Source: Planctomycetota bacterium
GTDB taxonomy: Bacteria > Planctomycetota > Phycisphaerae > UBA1845
Assembly: GCA_016200265.1 (NCBI GenBank)
Contig: JACQFE010000002.1
Span: 1-64,000, forward strand
Length of the DNA stretch: 64,000 bases
Direction of reading: 5' to 3'
Part shown: one piece after another, positions 52,455 through 61,586 of the stretch
Layout of the letters: the number at the start of each line of letters is the position of its first letter
Position numbering within the stretch: the stretch's first letter is position 1
The notes under the pieces: model-generated
What the model was told of the DNA's origin: nothing
Databases searched by the model: none
The model's input: only the letters and a program-made list of their open reading frames with translations
Program-made: the position numbers and the translations under genes

Positions 52455-52530
52455 AAAGATTGATTATCGCCGAGAGGTGGAATGCTGTCGATGGAATGAT
52501 TAAATAAGACGTGGTCATGGGAAAACCTAT

Positions 52531-52606
52531 CGTCGTCATGTTGAGCCGAGCGAAGCATCTCGAATGCGAGTTCCTTCGTCCCGCTCTGCAGGACTCAGGA
52601 TGACGG
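52531..52606. repeat. GTCATGTTGAGCCGAGCGAAGCATCTCG repeat
   Basis: The unit GTCATGTTGAG ... GCGAAGCATCTCG is followed by TCCTTCGTCCCGCTCTGCAGGACTCAGGATGACGG, two facing copies of the GTCATTCTGAG family (also 14016 and 35283). Together they form an inverted-repeat structure between the divergent phosphatase and mgtE genes. Confidence 0.65.
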
Positions 52607-52654
52607 CTGACAATGTATGGGCAGCAATCTCGTTAACGAGCGGTTTGTAGTGCG

Positions 52655-54034
52655 ATGTTTGGAAAACTCGTAGGACCCGACATTGCGGAGATGGTGCAGC
52701 AACGGCAGTTTGCCCAGTTGCGGTCCGCGCTTCTTGGCCTGAAGCCGCCGACAGTCGCGGAAATTTTTGAGGATTTGTCTCCCGAAGACATCGGCGTCAT
52801 TTTCCGGCTCCTTCCGCGCGAATTCGCCGCCGACATCTTCGAATACCTCTCCTTCGAAAATCAGGAAACGCTTCTTCATAGCCTGGGGAACGAGCAGGTC
52901 GCAACGGTTTTGAATGCGATGGCCCCTGACGATCGAACGGCCTTGCTCGAAGAGCTTCCGGGCTCAATTACGAAGCGATTGCTCGCCCTACTGACGCCTG
53001 ACGAGCGTAAGGTCGCGACCGAGCTCCTCGGCTATCACCCCAAGTCTGTCGGTCGCTTGATGACGCCGGAATTCGTGGCCGTCTCGCCGGAATGGACGGT
53101 CGGGCAGGTGATGGACCACATTCGGAAAGTCGGGCGCGACAAGGAGACGCTCAATGTCATCTATGTCCTGGATCACAAAGGGTACCTGATTGACGATATT
53201 CGCCTGCGCGAACTTGTCCTTTGGGATCCACAGACGCCTCTATCTGAGAAGATGAATCGGGAATTCATCGCATTGAGGGCGGATCAGGACCAGGAGGAGG
53301 CCGTCAAGGCGTTCAAGGAATATGACCGCGTGGCCCTGCCGGTCGTGGACTCTTCGGGGTTTCTCGTCGGCATCGTTACCGTCGACGACATTCTCGACAT
53401 CCAGGAAGAGGAAGTCACCGAGGATATCCAGAAGATGGGCGCGGTCGAGGTTCTCGATGCCCCCTATATGGCCGTCGGTCTGCCGACAATGATTCGCAAA
53501 CGTGCGGGCTGGCTCTCCATCTTGTTCGTCGGAGAAATGTTTACGCAGACGGCGATGGGGAAATTCCAGGACGAGCTTGAGCGGGCCGTCGTGCTGAGTC
53601 TGTTCCTGCCGCTCATCATCAGCAGCGGCGGCAACAGCGGATCGCAGGCTTCATCATTACTCGTGCGCGCACTGGCGTTAGGCGATGTACGACTTCGCGA
53701 TTGGTGGCGAGTGCTTGTTCGGGAGTTGACCTCTGGGCTGGCGCTGGGTGCGGTTCTGGGAACGATTGTTCTAATTCGAATTCTCGTGTGGCAGGCGCTG
53801 GGGTGGGATTATGGTCCGCATTACATGATTCTCGCCCTGACCGTTTCGTTTTCGGTCATCGGGGTTGTCATGTATGGCACGCTTATGGGGGCCATGCTGC
53901 CTCTCGTGCTGCGCCGCGTCGGCCTCGATCCGGCCACTTCGTCCGCGCCATTTGTTGCGACGCTCGTGGACGTGACGGGAATTATCATCTATTTCACAAT
54001 CGCGGCCCTCATGCTTCGCGGGACGTTGCTTTAG
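52655..54034 (+). CDS. mgtE: Magnesium transporter MgtE
   Basis: A 459-residue protein with the MgtE layout. An N-domain of alpha-helical repeats (about 1-125, with LSPEDIGVIFRLLPREFAADIFEYL) precedes two CBS domains (about 130-255). The plug helix leads to five membrane helices (about 290-455) with PLIISSGGNSGSQASSLLVRALALGD, the conserved pore segment. It is a gated Mg2+ channel closed by magnesium bound in the cytosolic domains. No riboswitch upstream was seen; the upstream region is a dispersed repeat. Convergent with the LD-carboxypeptidase gene. Confidence 0.94.
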   Translation: MFGKLVGPDIAEMVQQRQFAQLRSALLGLKPPTVAEIFEDLSPEDIGVIFRLLPREFAADIFEYLSFENQETLLHSLGNEQVATVLNAMAPDDRTALLEELPGSITKRLLALLTPDERKVATELLGYHPKSVGRLMTPEFVAVSPEWTVGQVMDHIRKVGRDKETLNVIYVLDHKGYLIDDIRLRELVLWDPQTPLSEKMNREFIALRADQDQEEAVKAFKEYDRVALPVVDSSGFLVGIVTVDDILDIQEEEVTEDIQKMGAVEVLDAPYMAVGLPTMIRKRAGWLSILFVGEMFTQTAMGKFQDELERAVVLSLFLPLIISSGGNSGSQASSLLVRALALGDVRLRDWWRVLVRELTSGLALGAVLGTIVLIRILVWQALGWDYGPHYMILALTVSFSVIGVVMYGTLMGAMLPLVLRRVGLDPATSSAPFVATLVDVTGIIIYFTIAALMLRGTLL

Positions 54035-54045
54035 CGCCGCGCGAA

Positions 54046-55098
54046 TCACAAGTTCGAATTGCCCAAACCGATTCGATCGAAGCAGAGTCGAAATCGACCC
54101 GCTCCTTCGCTTCGAATCGCACATAGCTGATTGAGCGGCAACGGCGTCATTGGCCAAATGTGACCAACCTCCTTCGTGGTGAGGATCGGAAGCGCCTTGA
54201 AATCTGGAATATGAGATTTCAGCATCTCCAGGACAGCCGGAAGCTGATCGTGCTCCGCTTGATGAAAATCACCAAGAAGAACTCCAGAAATGCGTTCCCA
54301 AACTCCCGCCAGAGTAAGATGTGACAAGAACCGATCAACGCGCTCAAGCTTGTCGTTGAAGTCTTCCAGCACGATCCAGCAATTGGGGATTTTCAATGTT
54401 GGATCATACGGCGAACCAATCATGGTCGAGAGAACTGTGAGATTGCCGCCCACGATTCGAACCGTCTGAACATCCGCCAAGCTCCCGCTCGCTAGATTCG
54501 CGCTGATTTTGATTTCCTCGCGCCCTTCAATGATTCGAATCACTCGCTGGAAATAGTGCCTGAACTCGGTCGACCAGTTGGCGAGCATCCAATCCGCCGG
54601 CGTTGCATTGGCGAATTCGGGATCATCGGCGGCGATTCGCTGTGCCGCAAATCGCTTCATTCCGTAAACGAGAAAGGCCGGGCCCATGTCATAAACGCCC
54701 AAGCCGTTCTGATGTCCAGCGACAATGTTGATGAGCGTGGTGAGTTCGCTAAATCCGAACGCGACGATTCGTGTCGTTCGGCGATCAAGCAGGGAAAAAT
54801 CGATCCACGGAAGAACGCGGGTGAACCAAGCACCGCCTCGCAGGGCGACGATGGCCGCGACGCTTGAATCTCCAAGGGCGTTTTCAATGTCCTTGGCCCG
54901 GGCGTCATCGTCGCGGCGGCCGCCGTGAGATTCGTCCTCATCGACTTCGATGAGCGTCGGATCGGCGGTCACTTCGTAGTGTTCGCCGATACAGCTCCGC
55001 ACGCGTCCGACAAGGTCGCGCGCATCGTGGATCCCGACGGCGCGAAAAAACGGTTTGCACGAGCCGGCCGGAGCGATGAGATGGATACGCTTTCTCAT
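54046..55098 (-). CDS. LD-carboxypeptidase (peptidase S66) family protein
   Basis: A 350-residue protein with S66 landmarks: IVALRGGAWFTRVLPWID (usual RGGYG...LL), nucleophile Ser117 in GFSELTTL, GGNLTVLSTMIGSPYDP, the Glu in WIVLEDFND and a late His in VGHIWPMTPLP. The catalytic Ser-Glu-His set can be placed. S66 enzymes trim the terminal D-Ala from tetrapeptides in peptidoglycan recycling. The RGGAW in place of RGGYG and the long length make this a divergent member, so the substrate may differ. No signal peptide; cytoplasmic. Confidence 0.82.
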   Translation of the reverse strand: MRKRIHLIAPAGSCKPFFRAVGIHDARDLVGRVRSCIGEHYEVTADPTLIEVDEDESHGGRRDDDARAKDIENALGDSSVAAIVALRGGAWFTRVLPWIDFSLLDRRTTRIVAFGFSELTTLINIVAGHQNGLGVYDMGPAFLVYGMKRFAAQRIAADDPEFANATPADWMLANWSTEFRHYFQRVIRIIEGREEIKISANLASGSLADVQTVRIVGGNLTVLSTMIGSPYDPTLKIPNCWIVLEDFNDKLERVDRFLSHLTLAGVWERISGVLLGDFHQAEHDQLPAVLEMLKSHIPDFKALPILTTKEVGHIWPMTPLPLNQLCAIRSEGAGRFRLCFDRIGLGNSNL

Positions 55099-55157
55099 GG
55101 CGGAGTACTATAGCGAGACATGCAGAATTCCGCGCAGTCCTTGCTATACTCCCGGCC

Positions 55158-55520
55158 ATGAAAAAAGCACTGACTTCAATTGCATTGTTGATCGCTTCGA
55201 ACTCCTTCATGACGACGGCCTGGTATTGGCATTTGAAACATAAGGGCTGGACGCTGGCGATGGCAATCATGGTTTCATGGCTCATTGCGTTGCCGGAATA
55301 TCTTCTTCAGGTTCCGGCCAATCGAATTGGGCATATCAACTTCGGCGGACCGCTGACCGCGCCGCAACTCAAGGTGATCCAGGAAGGAATCACGCTCACA
55401 GTCTTTGCTGTATTTTCGCACCGTGTGCTCGGCGAAAACCTGCGGTGGAACGACGTCCTTGCGTTTGCGCTGATTTTCGCGGGCGTGAGCGTGAGCCTGT
55501 TCACGAGCCACAAAGCTTAG
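55158..55520 (+). CDS. DUF486-family small membrane protein
   Basis: A 120-residue, four-helix membrane protein. The segments ASNSFMTTAWYWHLK, SWLIALPEYLLQVPANRIGH and AFSH-like VFSHRVLGENLRWNDVLAFALIFAGV fit the DUF486 family, distant relatives of small drug/metabolite transporters. No transport substrate is known. Its last four bases overlap the end of the convergent BtpA gene. Confidence 0.85.
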   Translation: MKKALTSIALLIASNSFMTTAWYWHLKHKGWTLAMAIMVSWLIALPEYLLQVPANRIGHINFGGPLTAPQLKVIQEGITLTVFAVFSHRVLGENLRWNDVLAFALIFAGVSVSLFTSHKA

Positions 55521-56308
55521 ATCGTTGAATGTCGCGCGGCGCTGACGAACGCGACGGCAGCTTGCAGGTCGATCGGGTTTGACGTGCGACGATCGACCTT
55601 GATTCCTGTGCCCACGATTACGCCGCTCGCAATCCGCAGGATTCCGCCGATGTTTTCAGCATTGGCACCGCTGCCGACGAATATGCGTCGATCAGGAACG
55701 GCCTCGCGCACGGCGCGAAGTTCCTCGAGGTTGATGGCCTCGCCGGTGGCCGATCCCGTGACGATCAATCCATCAGCCAAACCACGATAAGCGGTGTCGC
55801 GGGCCGCTCGGGCGATGTCCGGCTCAGAAAGCGGCCGCGCGTGCTTTACGTTGACATCGGCGAGGATCGCAACGCGCGAGCCAAGGAGCTTTCGATATTG
55901 AAGCGTTTCGGCGGCGCAACCTTCAATAATCCCTTGATCCGAAGCATACACGCCGACATGGATGTTTACACGTATAAATGAGGCGCCTGTTGCGGCCGCA
56001 ATTCCCAATCCACTCATTGCGTCGTTGCGGAGAGCGTTGATGCCGATTCGCATTCTGCAAGAACGGTGAACTTCGCACGCTGCGACAGTCATGGCCGCTA
56101 CGCTCGCGGGTGGCAACGAGCCAGCAGTGAATGGCATGTCGCCAAAATTCTCGATGATTGCGGCATCGAAGCCGGAATCTTTCAGTTCTCGCGCATCGCT
56201 CACCGCGCGTTCGATGATTTCTTCCATTGGAAGTTGGTGCTGTGGACTTCCAGGAAGCGCGGGCAGATGGATGACGCCGATGAGTGCGGGTGTTGGCAAA
56301 TCGAGCAT
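55517..56308 (-). CDS. BtpA-family TIM-barrel protein
   Basis: A 263-residue protein beginning with PALIGVIHLPALPGSP, the family opening. It continues with DAAIIENFGDMPF, RIGINALRNDA, INIHVGVYASDQGIIEG-like and ADVNVKHARPL segments, then VTGSATGEAI and FVGSGANAENI, all typical BtpA/SgcQ features. Cyanobacterial BtpA affects photosystem I biogenesis; in other bacteria the role is unknown and may be a sugar or nucleoside enzyme. Nothing here suggests photosynthesis. A small overlap with the DUF486 gene at its 3' end. Confidence 0.88.
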   Translation of the reverse strand: MLDLPTPALIGVIHLPALPGSPQHQLPMEEIIERAVSDARELKDSGFDAAIIENFGDMPFTAGSLPPASVAAMTVAACEVHRSCRMRIGINALRNDAMSGLGIAAATGASFIRVNIHVGVYASDQGIIEGCAAETLQYRKLLGSRVAILADVNVKHARPLSEPDIARAARDTAYRGLADGLIVTGSATGEAINLEELRAVREAVPDRRIFVGSGANAENIGGILRIASGVIVGTGIKVDRRTSNPIDLQAAVAFVSAARHSTI

Positions 56309-56353
56309 AGCGGCGGGATTGTAGGCGAAATGATGGGTCGGGCGAAGGCGAGT

Positions 56354-56686
56354 CTAACTTGCTTCTGTCTTCCGGAAAACGGCTACCACGTCATCAATCG
56401 GCACGACGTAGAGGCAGTTGTCGGCGTCAAATTCGACCGGGATCGCGTTCTTGGGGTTGAAAAGCACGCGGTCGTATTGCTTGACCGGATAGTCGTCGTC
56501 GTTGTCGATCAGCGCGGAGACGGCCACAACCCGGCCGGTAATGGTCGGAATTTCGATCGAATCCGGCAGTTCGATCCCGCCCTTGGTCACTTTCTTGTCC
56601 TCATCCTTGCGGATAAGGACGCGCTTGCCCAGCGGTTCGACAGTTTCGAGCTTTGACTTATGTGCCTGCGTTCGGTCGGCCATCAT
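56354..56686 (-). CDS. GroES-family co-chaperonin, no groEL beside it
   Basis: A 110-residue protein of the Cpn10 fold: VEPLGKRVLIRKDEDKKVTKGGIELPD (17-40), the mobile loop region near 30-45, ITGRVVAVS, and YPVKQYDRVLFNPKNAIPVEFD. It has a longer N-terminus and an acidic DNDDDYP insertion compared with usual GroES. No groEL follows, and no CIRCE element is seen upstream. Many Planctomycetota carry several groES copies, so it may be a divergent extra copy that works with another chaperonin. A promoter with TTGGAA and TAGAAT lies upstream. Confidence 0.8.
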   Translation of the reverse strand: MMADRTQAHKSKLETVEPLGKRVLIRKDEDKKVTKGGIELPDSIEIPTITGRVVAVSALIDNDDDYPVKQYDRVLFNPKNAIPVEFDADNCLYVVPIDDVVAVFRKTEAS

Positions 56687-56723
56687 CTATCCAATCGGCA
56701 ATATTCGTCGCCTCTGTGCGGTG

Positions 56724-56753
56724 ATTCTATGCAATCGCCAAATTGAATTCCAA
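56724..56753 (-). promoter_or_regulatory. Promoter for the GroES-like gene
   Basis: On the minus strand TTGGAA (56753-56748) and TAGAAT (56729-56724) are separated by 18 bases, with a start expected near 56717, about 30 bases before the ATG. A reasonable sigma-70-type match. Confidence 0.45.
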
Positions 56754-56801
56754 TACAAAGAGTTTTTCATCGGACTCCGATGGCCGTTATGATTCTGCCG
56801 C

Positions 56802-58700
56802 ATGGATCGCGACCCTCGTTCTATCGACCTGATTCTCTTGCCCATTCCGAGGCGGATTCAGGAAAGTTCGGAGCATTTTGACCTGCGACGAGGCCTACAG
56901 CCCGCGTTTCATGGTGTGGATGCACGAATCGAGGCTGCCGTGAACCGATTCTTGCCCCGGTTCGCGATGAATGGTAGCGCCGTAGCAGATAGGTCCACAA
57001 TTCGAATTGCGGTTGACGCGTCGACGATCGAACATCTTGACGGCTACCGCCTGACGATTCGGCCGGACGGAATCGAAGTAGTCGGGCAGTCAGATGCCGC
57101 CTGCTTCTGGGGTTTACAGACGGTCATACAACTCGTTGAAAGTGCCAGCGCTGCTGGTAACATGATTCCGTGTTGCCGGATCGAGGATTGGCCTGATTTC
57201 GCGACCCGTGGCCTGCTCCACGATGTGTCGCGCGGCAAAGTTCCGACGCTCGACACTCTCAAGCGGCTCGCGGATCGGCTTGCGTCGTGGAAGATCAATC
57301 AGCTTCAACTGTACATCGAGCACGCGTTTACTTTCGCATTCGATCCAGAGATTTGCGAACCTCACGACGCTCTGACGCCCGATGAAATTCGTGAACTTGA
57401 TCGCTATTGCCGCGAACGATACATCGTCCTTGTGCCGGCGGTTGCGACACTTGGACATATGGGTCGCATTCTCTCCATGCCGAAGTACCGCCACCTAGCC
57501 GAAATAGAGCCCCAATCGACGTGGTCTGAAATGGCTTGGCCGGAACGAGCGCGCGGATTTACGCTCGACATCGCCAATCCGGAATCTCGTAAGCTGGTGG
57601 AACGCATCTGGTCGGAAATCTTTGATGCATTCAGTTCACCTGTCGTCAACATTTGCGACGACGAACCGTGGGACTTGGGGAAGGGAAAGAACAAGGCGCG
57701 CTTCGCTAACGGCCGCGGGGCGGAAGCGTATATCGAGCAAATTCGATGGATGTGCGATTTGTGCGCTGCGCAAGGTCGCCGGCCGCAGGCATGGAGCGAC
57801 GTCATCAAGAATCATTCCGAATTGATGGATCGACTGCCGCGGGATTTGACGATCCTTCATTGGGGATATGACGATTGTGCGGATTGCGATGCAACGGCCA
57901 AATTCACAAGAACCGGGTTGCAAACGATCGTGTGCCCCGGCACATCCGGCTGGAAGCGAGTCCTCAACGCAATGAATTTGGCCGAAAGAAACATTCAAGC
58001 TTTCGCCGCCGCAGGAAAGAAGCATGGCGCGGTCGGATTGCTCAACACGGATTGGGGCGATCATGGGCATTTCAACGGATTGGCCTGTTCATGGCATGGC
58101 ATCGCCTCAGGCGCCGCTCTTTCCTGGAATGCGGATCATGTGACCGGCGAGAAGTTTGACCAACTATTGAGCAGGCAGCTATTTGGTGATGAAGGCGCAG
58201 CGATTTTCTCCGACCTTCGCGAGGCCTCCCGTGTCGCTGATAAATGCGAGACGTGGCGGTTGATGTGGACGCCGATCCGACGGGTGGCCGACGATCCGAT
58301 GGTGCCTTCCGTCGATCTTGTCCGCCGATGTGCGAGTGCCGCGGAAGATGCGATTGATGCGTTGCAGGCACTCGGACATTCCGTTAATGCGGTTGACGAT
58401 CGTGCCGAGCTGGCCTTGGCGTGTCGGGCCACGGTCATATTCGCCGAAAAAGTTGCCGCCGCCCAAACGATCCGCCGCGAATCAGGCGGCGTAGCCATGC
58501 CAGATCGTTCAACCCGCTTTGATACGCGACCTGCGAGCGAAATCGCCGAGTCGATCGACGATCTCGCCCATGACTATGCAGCCGTCTGGAAGCGCCACAA
58601 CAAGCTCTCGGGATTGTGGGATATACTGACGGCGTTGGCGGCGGTCGCCAGTGAATTTCGCGTTCGTAGTCTGACGCCCGATCGCCATGACTTGGAATGA
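56802..58700 (+). CDS. GH20 beta-N-acetylhexosaminidase-like glycoside hydrolase
   Basis: A 632-residue protein with a GH20b-type N-terminal domain (about 10-125: LPIPRRIQESSEHF, YRLTIRPDGIEVVGQSDAACFWGLQTVIQLV) and a TIM barrel (about 130-470). The barrel start is DWPDFATRGLLHDVSRGKVPTLDTLKRLADRLASWKINQLQLYIEH (broken in text), and the catalytic Asp-Glu pair lies in NICDDEPWDLGKGK near residue 285. It lacks a signal peptide, so it acts in the cytoplasm or on imported sugars. The next gene encodes a sodium:solute symporter starting 24 bases later, so the pair likely imports and cleaves an aminosugar-containing compound. Confidence 0.88.
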   Translation: MDRDPRSIDLILLPIPRRIQESSEHFDLRRGLQPAFHGVDARIEAAVNRFLPRFAMNGSAVADRSTIRIAVDASTIEHLDGYRLTIRPDGIEVVGQSDAACFWGLQTVIQLVESASAAGNMIPCCRIEDWPDFATRGLLHDVSRGKVPTLDTLKRLADRLASWKINQLQLYIEHAFTFAFDPEICEPHDALTPDEIRELDRYCRERYIVLVPAVATLGHMGRILSMPKYRHLAEIEPQSTWSEMAWPERARGFTLDIANPESRKLVERIWSEIFDAFSSPVVNICDDEPWDLGKGKNKARFANGRGAEAYIEQIRWMCDLCAAQGRRPQAWSDVIKNHSELMDRLPRDLTILHWGYDDCADCDATAKFTRTGLQTIVCPGTSGWKRVLNAMNLAERNIQAFAAAGKKHGAVGLLNTDWGDHGHFNGLACSWHGIASGAALSWNADHVTGEKFDQLLSRQLFGDEGAAIFSDLREASRVADKCETWRLMWTPIRRVADDPMVPSVDLVRRCASAAEDAIDALQALGHSVNAVDDRAELALACRATVIFAEKVAAAQTIRRESGGVAMPDRSTRFDTRPASEIAESIDDLAHDYAAVWKRHNKLSGLWDILTALAAVASEFRVRSLTPDRHDLE

Positions 58701-58724
58701 TCGCTCAAGGATGAGGATGCTGTC

Positions 58725-60269
58725 TTGACTCTGGGTTGGATCGACCTCTGCGTCGTCATTTTCTATTTCCTCGCCACCATCGCGATCGGTTTCTGGTTTG
58801 GCCGCGGCGAACGTAACACAAAAGACTTCTTTCTCGGGGGGCGAAAGCAACACTGGCTTCTCGCGGGCATCTCCATCATCGCCACCGAAATCAGTGCGAT
58901 GACATTCATCGGCGTGCCGGGTGTGTCGTTTCGAGGCGACTGGTGGTACTTGCAGATGCAAGCCGGCGCAATTGTCGGCCAACTGGTGGTTGTGGCATTA
59001 TTACTGCCGGCGTTTTATGGCGGCGCCGTCACCACAGTCTACGAATATCTCGGCCAGCGATTCGGGCCGGGAACTCGCGTCACCGCGTCCTTGATGTTTT
59101 TCGCTTCGCGAATCTTAGGCAGCGGAATGAGGCTTCTGCTTGCATCCATGGCTGTCTCCGTGATTTTCAATTGGCCGCTTCAATGGGTCATCGTCGTTAG
59201 CGCGGGCGTCGCCACTCTCTATGCTACATTTGGCGGCATCAAAGCCATTCTATGGACCGACGCGTTTCAGGCGCTGATCTTCGTCAGCGCGGCGGTCGTC
59301 ACGGTTGTCGTTCTTCTCGAACGCACGCCTGGCGGGGCAGTCGAGAGCCTTTCATCCGCATGGCACGCTGGTAGGTTGCACATCTTCAATTGGGGCTGGC
59401 ATCCCAAGGATGAGCGATCGTTTTGGTTACTTCTCATCAGCGCCGCGTTTCTGAACACGGCCGCTCTTGGCGTCGATCAGGACCTCACGCAGCGAATGCT
59501 GACCTGTCCAAACCTCCGCGAAGGCCAGAAGTCTTTGCTATTTAAGATGGTTCTGGCCGTCCCGATTGTTTGTACATTCCTAATGATCGGTTCGCTGCTT
59601 TGGGTTTATTATCAACGACAGCCTTCAGGTTCGATTCCTTCATCCGTCACGGAAATAACCGATCGCATTTTCCCATTTTTCATAGCGACAGGCCTGCCGC
59701 GAAACGTCGGATTGCAGGGACTCTTGGTGGCGGCGATTTTCGCCGCGTCGATGGGGAGCCTCTCATCAGCAATCGGAGCGCTTTCTTCGACGGCTGTCAA
59801 CGATGTCTACCGACTGTTCGCCCATGAGCAATCCACCGATCGAAAGCAGCTCTTGATTGCACGCGTGTTCACCGCCGGGTTTGGCGTGCTTCTGGCTGCT
59901 GTGGCGATCGGCTTCTCCAAGCATGATCAGATGCTCCAGGAATCATTCAAGTGGGCGAGCCTTGTCTTTGGAGGAATGTTGGGAATTTTCCTCTTGGGCG
60001 TCACCACGCGATCACGAGGCAGCGACTGGGTGAACCCGCTCGTAATGATCTTTTCGGTGGCGGGACTAGCCGCACTCAAAATGTATCAGGAGTGGGGGCA
60101 GGGAAACGTCCATGCGGGCGGTTTCAAACCGTTAGCCCATGTTGCCTGGCCGTGGTGGGTGGTCATTGGCACGACATGGACCTATGTTGTCGCGGCGTGT
60201 TTTCGAACGAAGCACATACCCGAAACGCCCCTCCCCAGCATTGAAAACCGCTGCGCGTCAGTCGGCTGA
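58725..60269 (+). CDS. Sodium:solute symporter
   Basis: A 514-residue SSS-family transporter with a TTG start and GAGGA 7 bases upstream; a nearer ATG (58717) leads to a stop at once. About 13-14 membrane helices are expected. Family signatures are GRGERNTKDFFLGGR, ATEISAMTFIGVPG, FRGDWWY, YEYLGQRFGPGTR and SSAIGALSSTAVNDVYR. It couples solute uptake to sodium. Its operon with a cytoplasmic GH20 hexosaminidase suggests that the solute is a sugar or glycoside, perhaps a chitobiose- or muropeptide-type aminosugar; that is inference. Confidence 0.92.
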   Translation: MTLGWIDLCVVIFYFLATIAIGFWFGRGERNTKDFFLGGRKQHWLLAGISIIATEISAMTFIGVPGVSFRGDWWYLQMQAGAIVGQLVVVALLLPAFYGGAVTTVYEYLGQRFGPGTRVTASLMFFASRILGSGMRLLLASMAVSVIFNWPLQWVIVVSAGVATLYATFGGIKAILWTDAFQALIFVSAAVVTVVVLLERTPGGAVESLSSAWHAGRLHIFNWGWHPKDERSFWLLLISAAFLNTAALGVDQDLTQRMLTCPNLREGQKSLLFKMVLAVPIVCTFLMIGSLLWVYYQRQPSGSIPSSVTEITDRIFPFFIATGLPRNVGLQGLLVAAIFAASMGSLSSAIGALSSTAVNDVYRLFAHEQSTDRKQLLIARVFTAGFGVLLAAVAIGFSKHDQMLQESFKWASLVFGGMLGIFLLGVTTRSRGSDWVNPLVMIFSVAGLAALKMYQEWGQGNVHAGGFKPLAHVAWPWWVVIGTTWTYVVAACFRTKHIPETPLPSIENRCASVG

Positions 60270-60288
60270 TACAGGCAGTGGAGCTCCT

Positions 60289-60960
60289 TTACTGCATGCT
60301 CGTGGCCAACGCGCCCGACGCCACTGCACGACGCACGGTCGCCAGTGGGAAATTGTTACCCGGACACTGCGTCTTATGCGTCACGCCACCATGGGTAACG
60401 ACTTTCGACGGTGGAATGCCGCATCGCTCGCAGAGAAACGTGGAGAGGCGTTCGAGTGAGGCGATTTGTCGCGGAGTCGGGCGACTTCGAGTGAAATCAC
60501 CCACCAGGCAGATTCCGATGCCGTGCTCGTTGAAATAATTGTCAGGCGTCTTGCAGTGGGCTCCATGCTTCTGCTTGTACCATCGCGGGCCGACTTCGAT
60601 CTGCCCGTCTCCGCTGCCGGTCCCATTACCGATCACAAAGTGGTAGCCAAGTTCATCCCAGCCCTTGTCGCGATGGGCCCGATCAAACGCTCGGGCTGAG
60701 CCGCGCGGTGTTGCGCTGTGATGGATGACGACCGTCGTCCAGCGTGAACTGACCTTCCCACCCGGCGGCATCCATGAAGGATCAAACGGAACGTTGCGGG
60801 CGTAACGACGAGGTGTCTCACCGGTGAGCGGCGTTGTGGCCGAGCGCGGCGGGGTCTGACGCGACACATTCAAAGAGCCGCTCGGAGCCGATGCCTTGGG
60901 CCGATGACAGCCGGACAGCGCAACCGAACCCGCTAAGACAGTGAGGAGCAATTTTCGCAT
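60289..60960 (-). CDS. N-acetylmuramoyl-L-alanine amidase lipoprotein (amidase_2/PGRP)
   Basis: A 223-residue protein from the ATG at 60960. The signal peptide ends in a lipobox (VALSGC, Cys18), so it is predicted to be lipid-anchored. After a Pro/Ser-rich linker, the amidase_2 domain (about 70-205) shows VVIHHSATPRGSARAFDRAH, GWDELGYHFVIGNG, HGIGICLVGDF and the zinc region VTHGGVTHKTQCPGNNFP with His80/His81, His190 or His195 and Cys199 as likely metal ligands. It cuts the amide between muramic acid and L-Ala. It is convergent with the symporter gene. Confidence 0.88.
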   Translation of the reverse strand: MRKLLLTVLAGSVALSGCHRPKASAPSGSLNVSRQTPPRSATTPLTGETPRRYARNVPFDPSWMPPGGKVSSRWTTVVIHHSATPRGSARAFDRAHRDKGWDELGYHFVIGNGTGSGDGQIEVGPRWYKQKHGAHCKTPDNYFNEHGIGICLVGDFTRSRPTPRQIASLERLSTFLCERCGIPPSKVVTHGGVTHKTQCPGNNFPLATVRRAVASGALATSMQ

Positions 60961-61229
60961 GTGACCCGCTCTCCGATTGATTGGACCGCTGAATCCTCCC
61001 GGATTGAACCACGTGACATCCGGCGTGGCAAGTCTGATATCGGCCATAGAACGATATTCCGTCAAGGATGTTTCCCCTTCCGACAGAAATCCGCAACCAC
61101 GACCCGCATGCAATTCAATTTGACCCTGTGGCTGCCCGATAACCGTAGGCCGGGTCGCAGGCTGCTGATCGGTCAGTGGAGACCGAAGGCTAGCCGAGGT
61201 TGATCCGGCCTGCAAAGGGATTTGCAACC

Positions 61230-61454
61230 ATGCCGACCAACCGGGGCCAGCTTGAATCGTTTGAATCCTGTGCCGACTCCCAGGCCACGCCGATTGAACT
61301 CGCCGACTGGAAGGCAATGATCCGACAAATGCCGGAAGTGCGGATCGAAAAAGTACAGGCCGTCCGAGCCGCCCTCCAGTCCAACCAATACGACGAACAG
61401 CTCTATCTGGACCGGGCGATCGATGCGATCTCACGTGACCTTCCAGCTTTTTGA
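61230..61454 (+). CDS. FlgM-like anti-sigma-28 factor
   Basis: A 74-residue protein from the ATG at 61230 (AGGGA 11 bases upstream); a TTG at 61200 would add 10 residues. The C-terminal half, R-I-E-K-V-Q-A-V-R-A-A-L-Q-S-N-Q-Y-D-E-Q-L-Y-L-D-R-A-I, matches the FlgM core pattern R-x-E-K-V-x-x-[IV]-[RK]-x-x-[IL]-x-x-x-x-Y-x-x-D. FlgM holds the flagellar sigma factor FliA inactive. No flagellar gene is near, so the call rests on the pattern alone. It lies between the amidase and the TIM-barrel gene. Confidence 0.55.
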   Translation: MPTNRGQLESFESCADSQATPIELADWKAMIRQMPEVRIEKVQAVRAALQSNQYDEQLYLDRAIDAISRDLPAF

Positions 61455-61586
61455 AACCTTGAGTACGATCGCAGACGATGCCGTCCAAACGTTACTCGAT
61501 ATAGCCCGGTTCGTGCGATGAGCTGTTTGTGCGGTTGAATTGGTGCCCTGGGAAACTCCCGCGAATGAAGTGCTGGTGGTCCGACC

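Noticed and set aside
52455-52654. Magnesium (M-box) riboswitch upstream of mgtE
   Set aside because: The region is explained by dispersed repeat units; no M-box-like conserved segments were seen.
56687-56801. CIRCE heat-shock operator upstream of the GroES-like gene
   Set aside because: No TTAGCACTC-N9-GAGTGCTAA-type inverted repeat is present.
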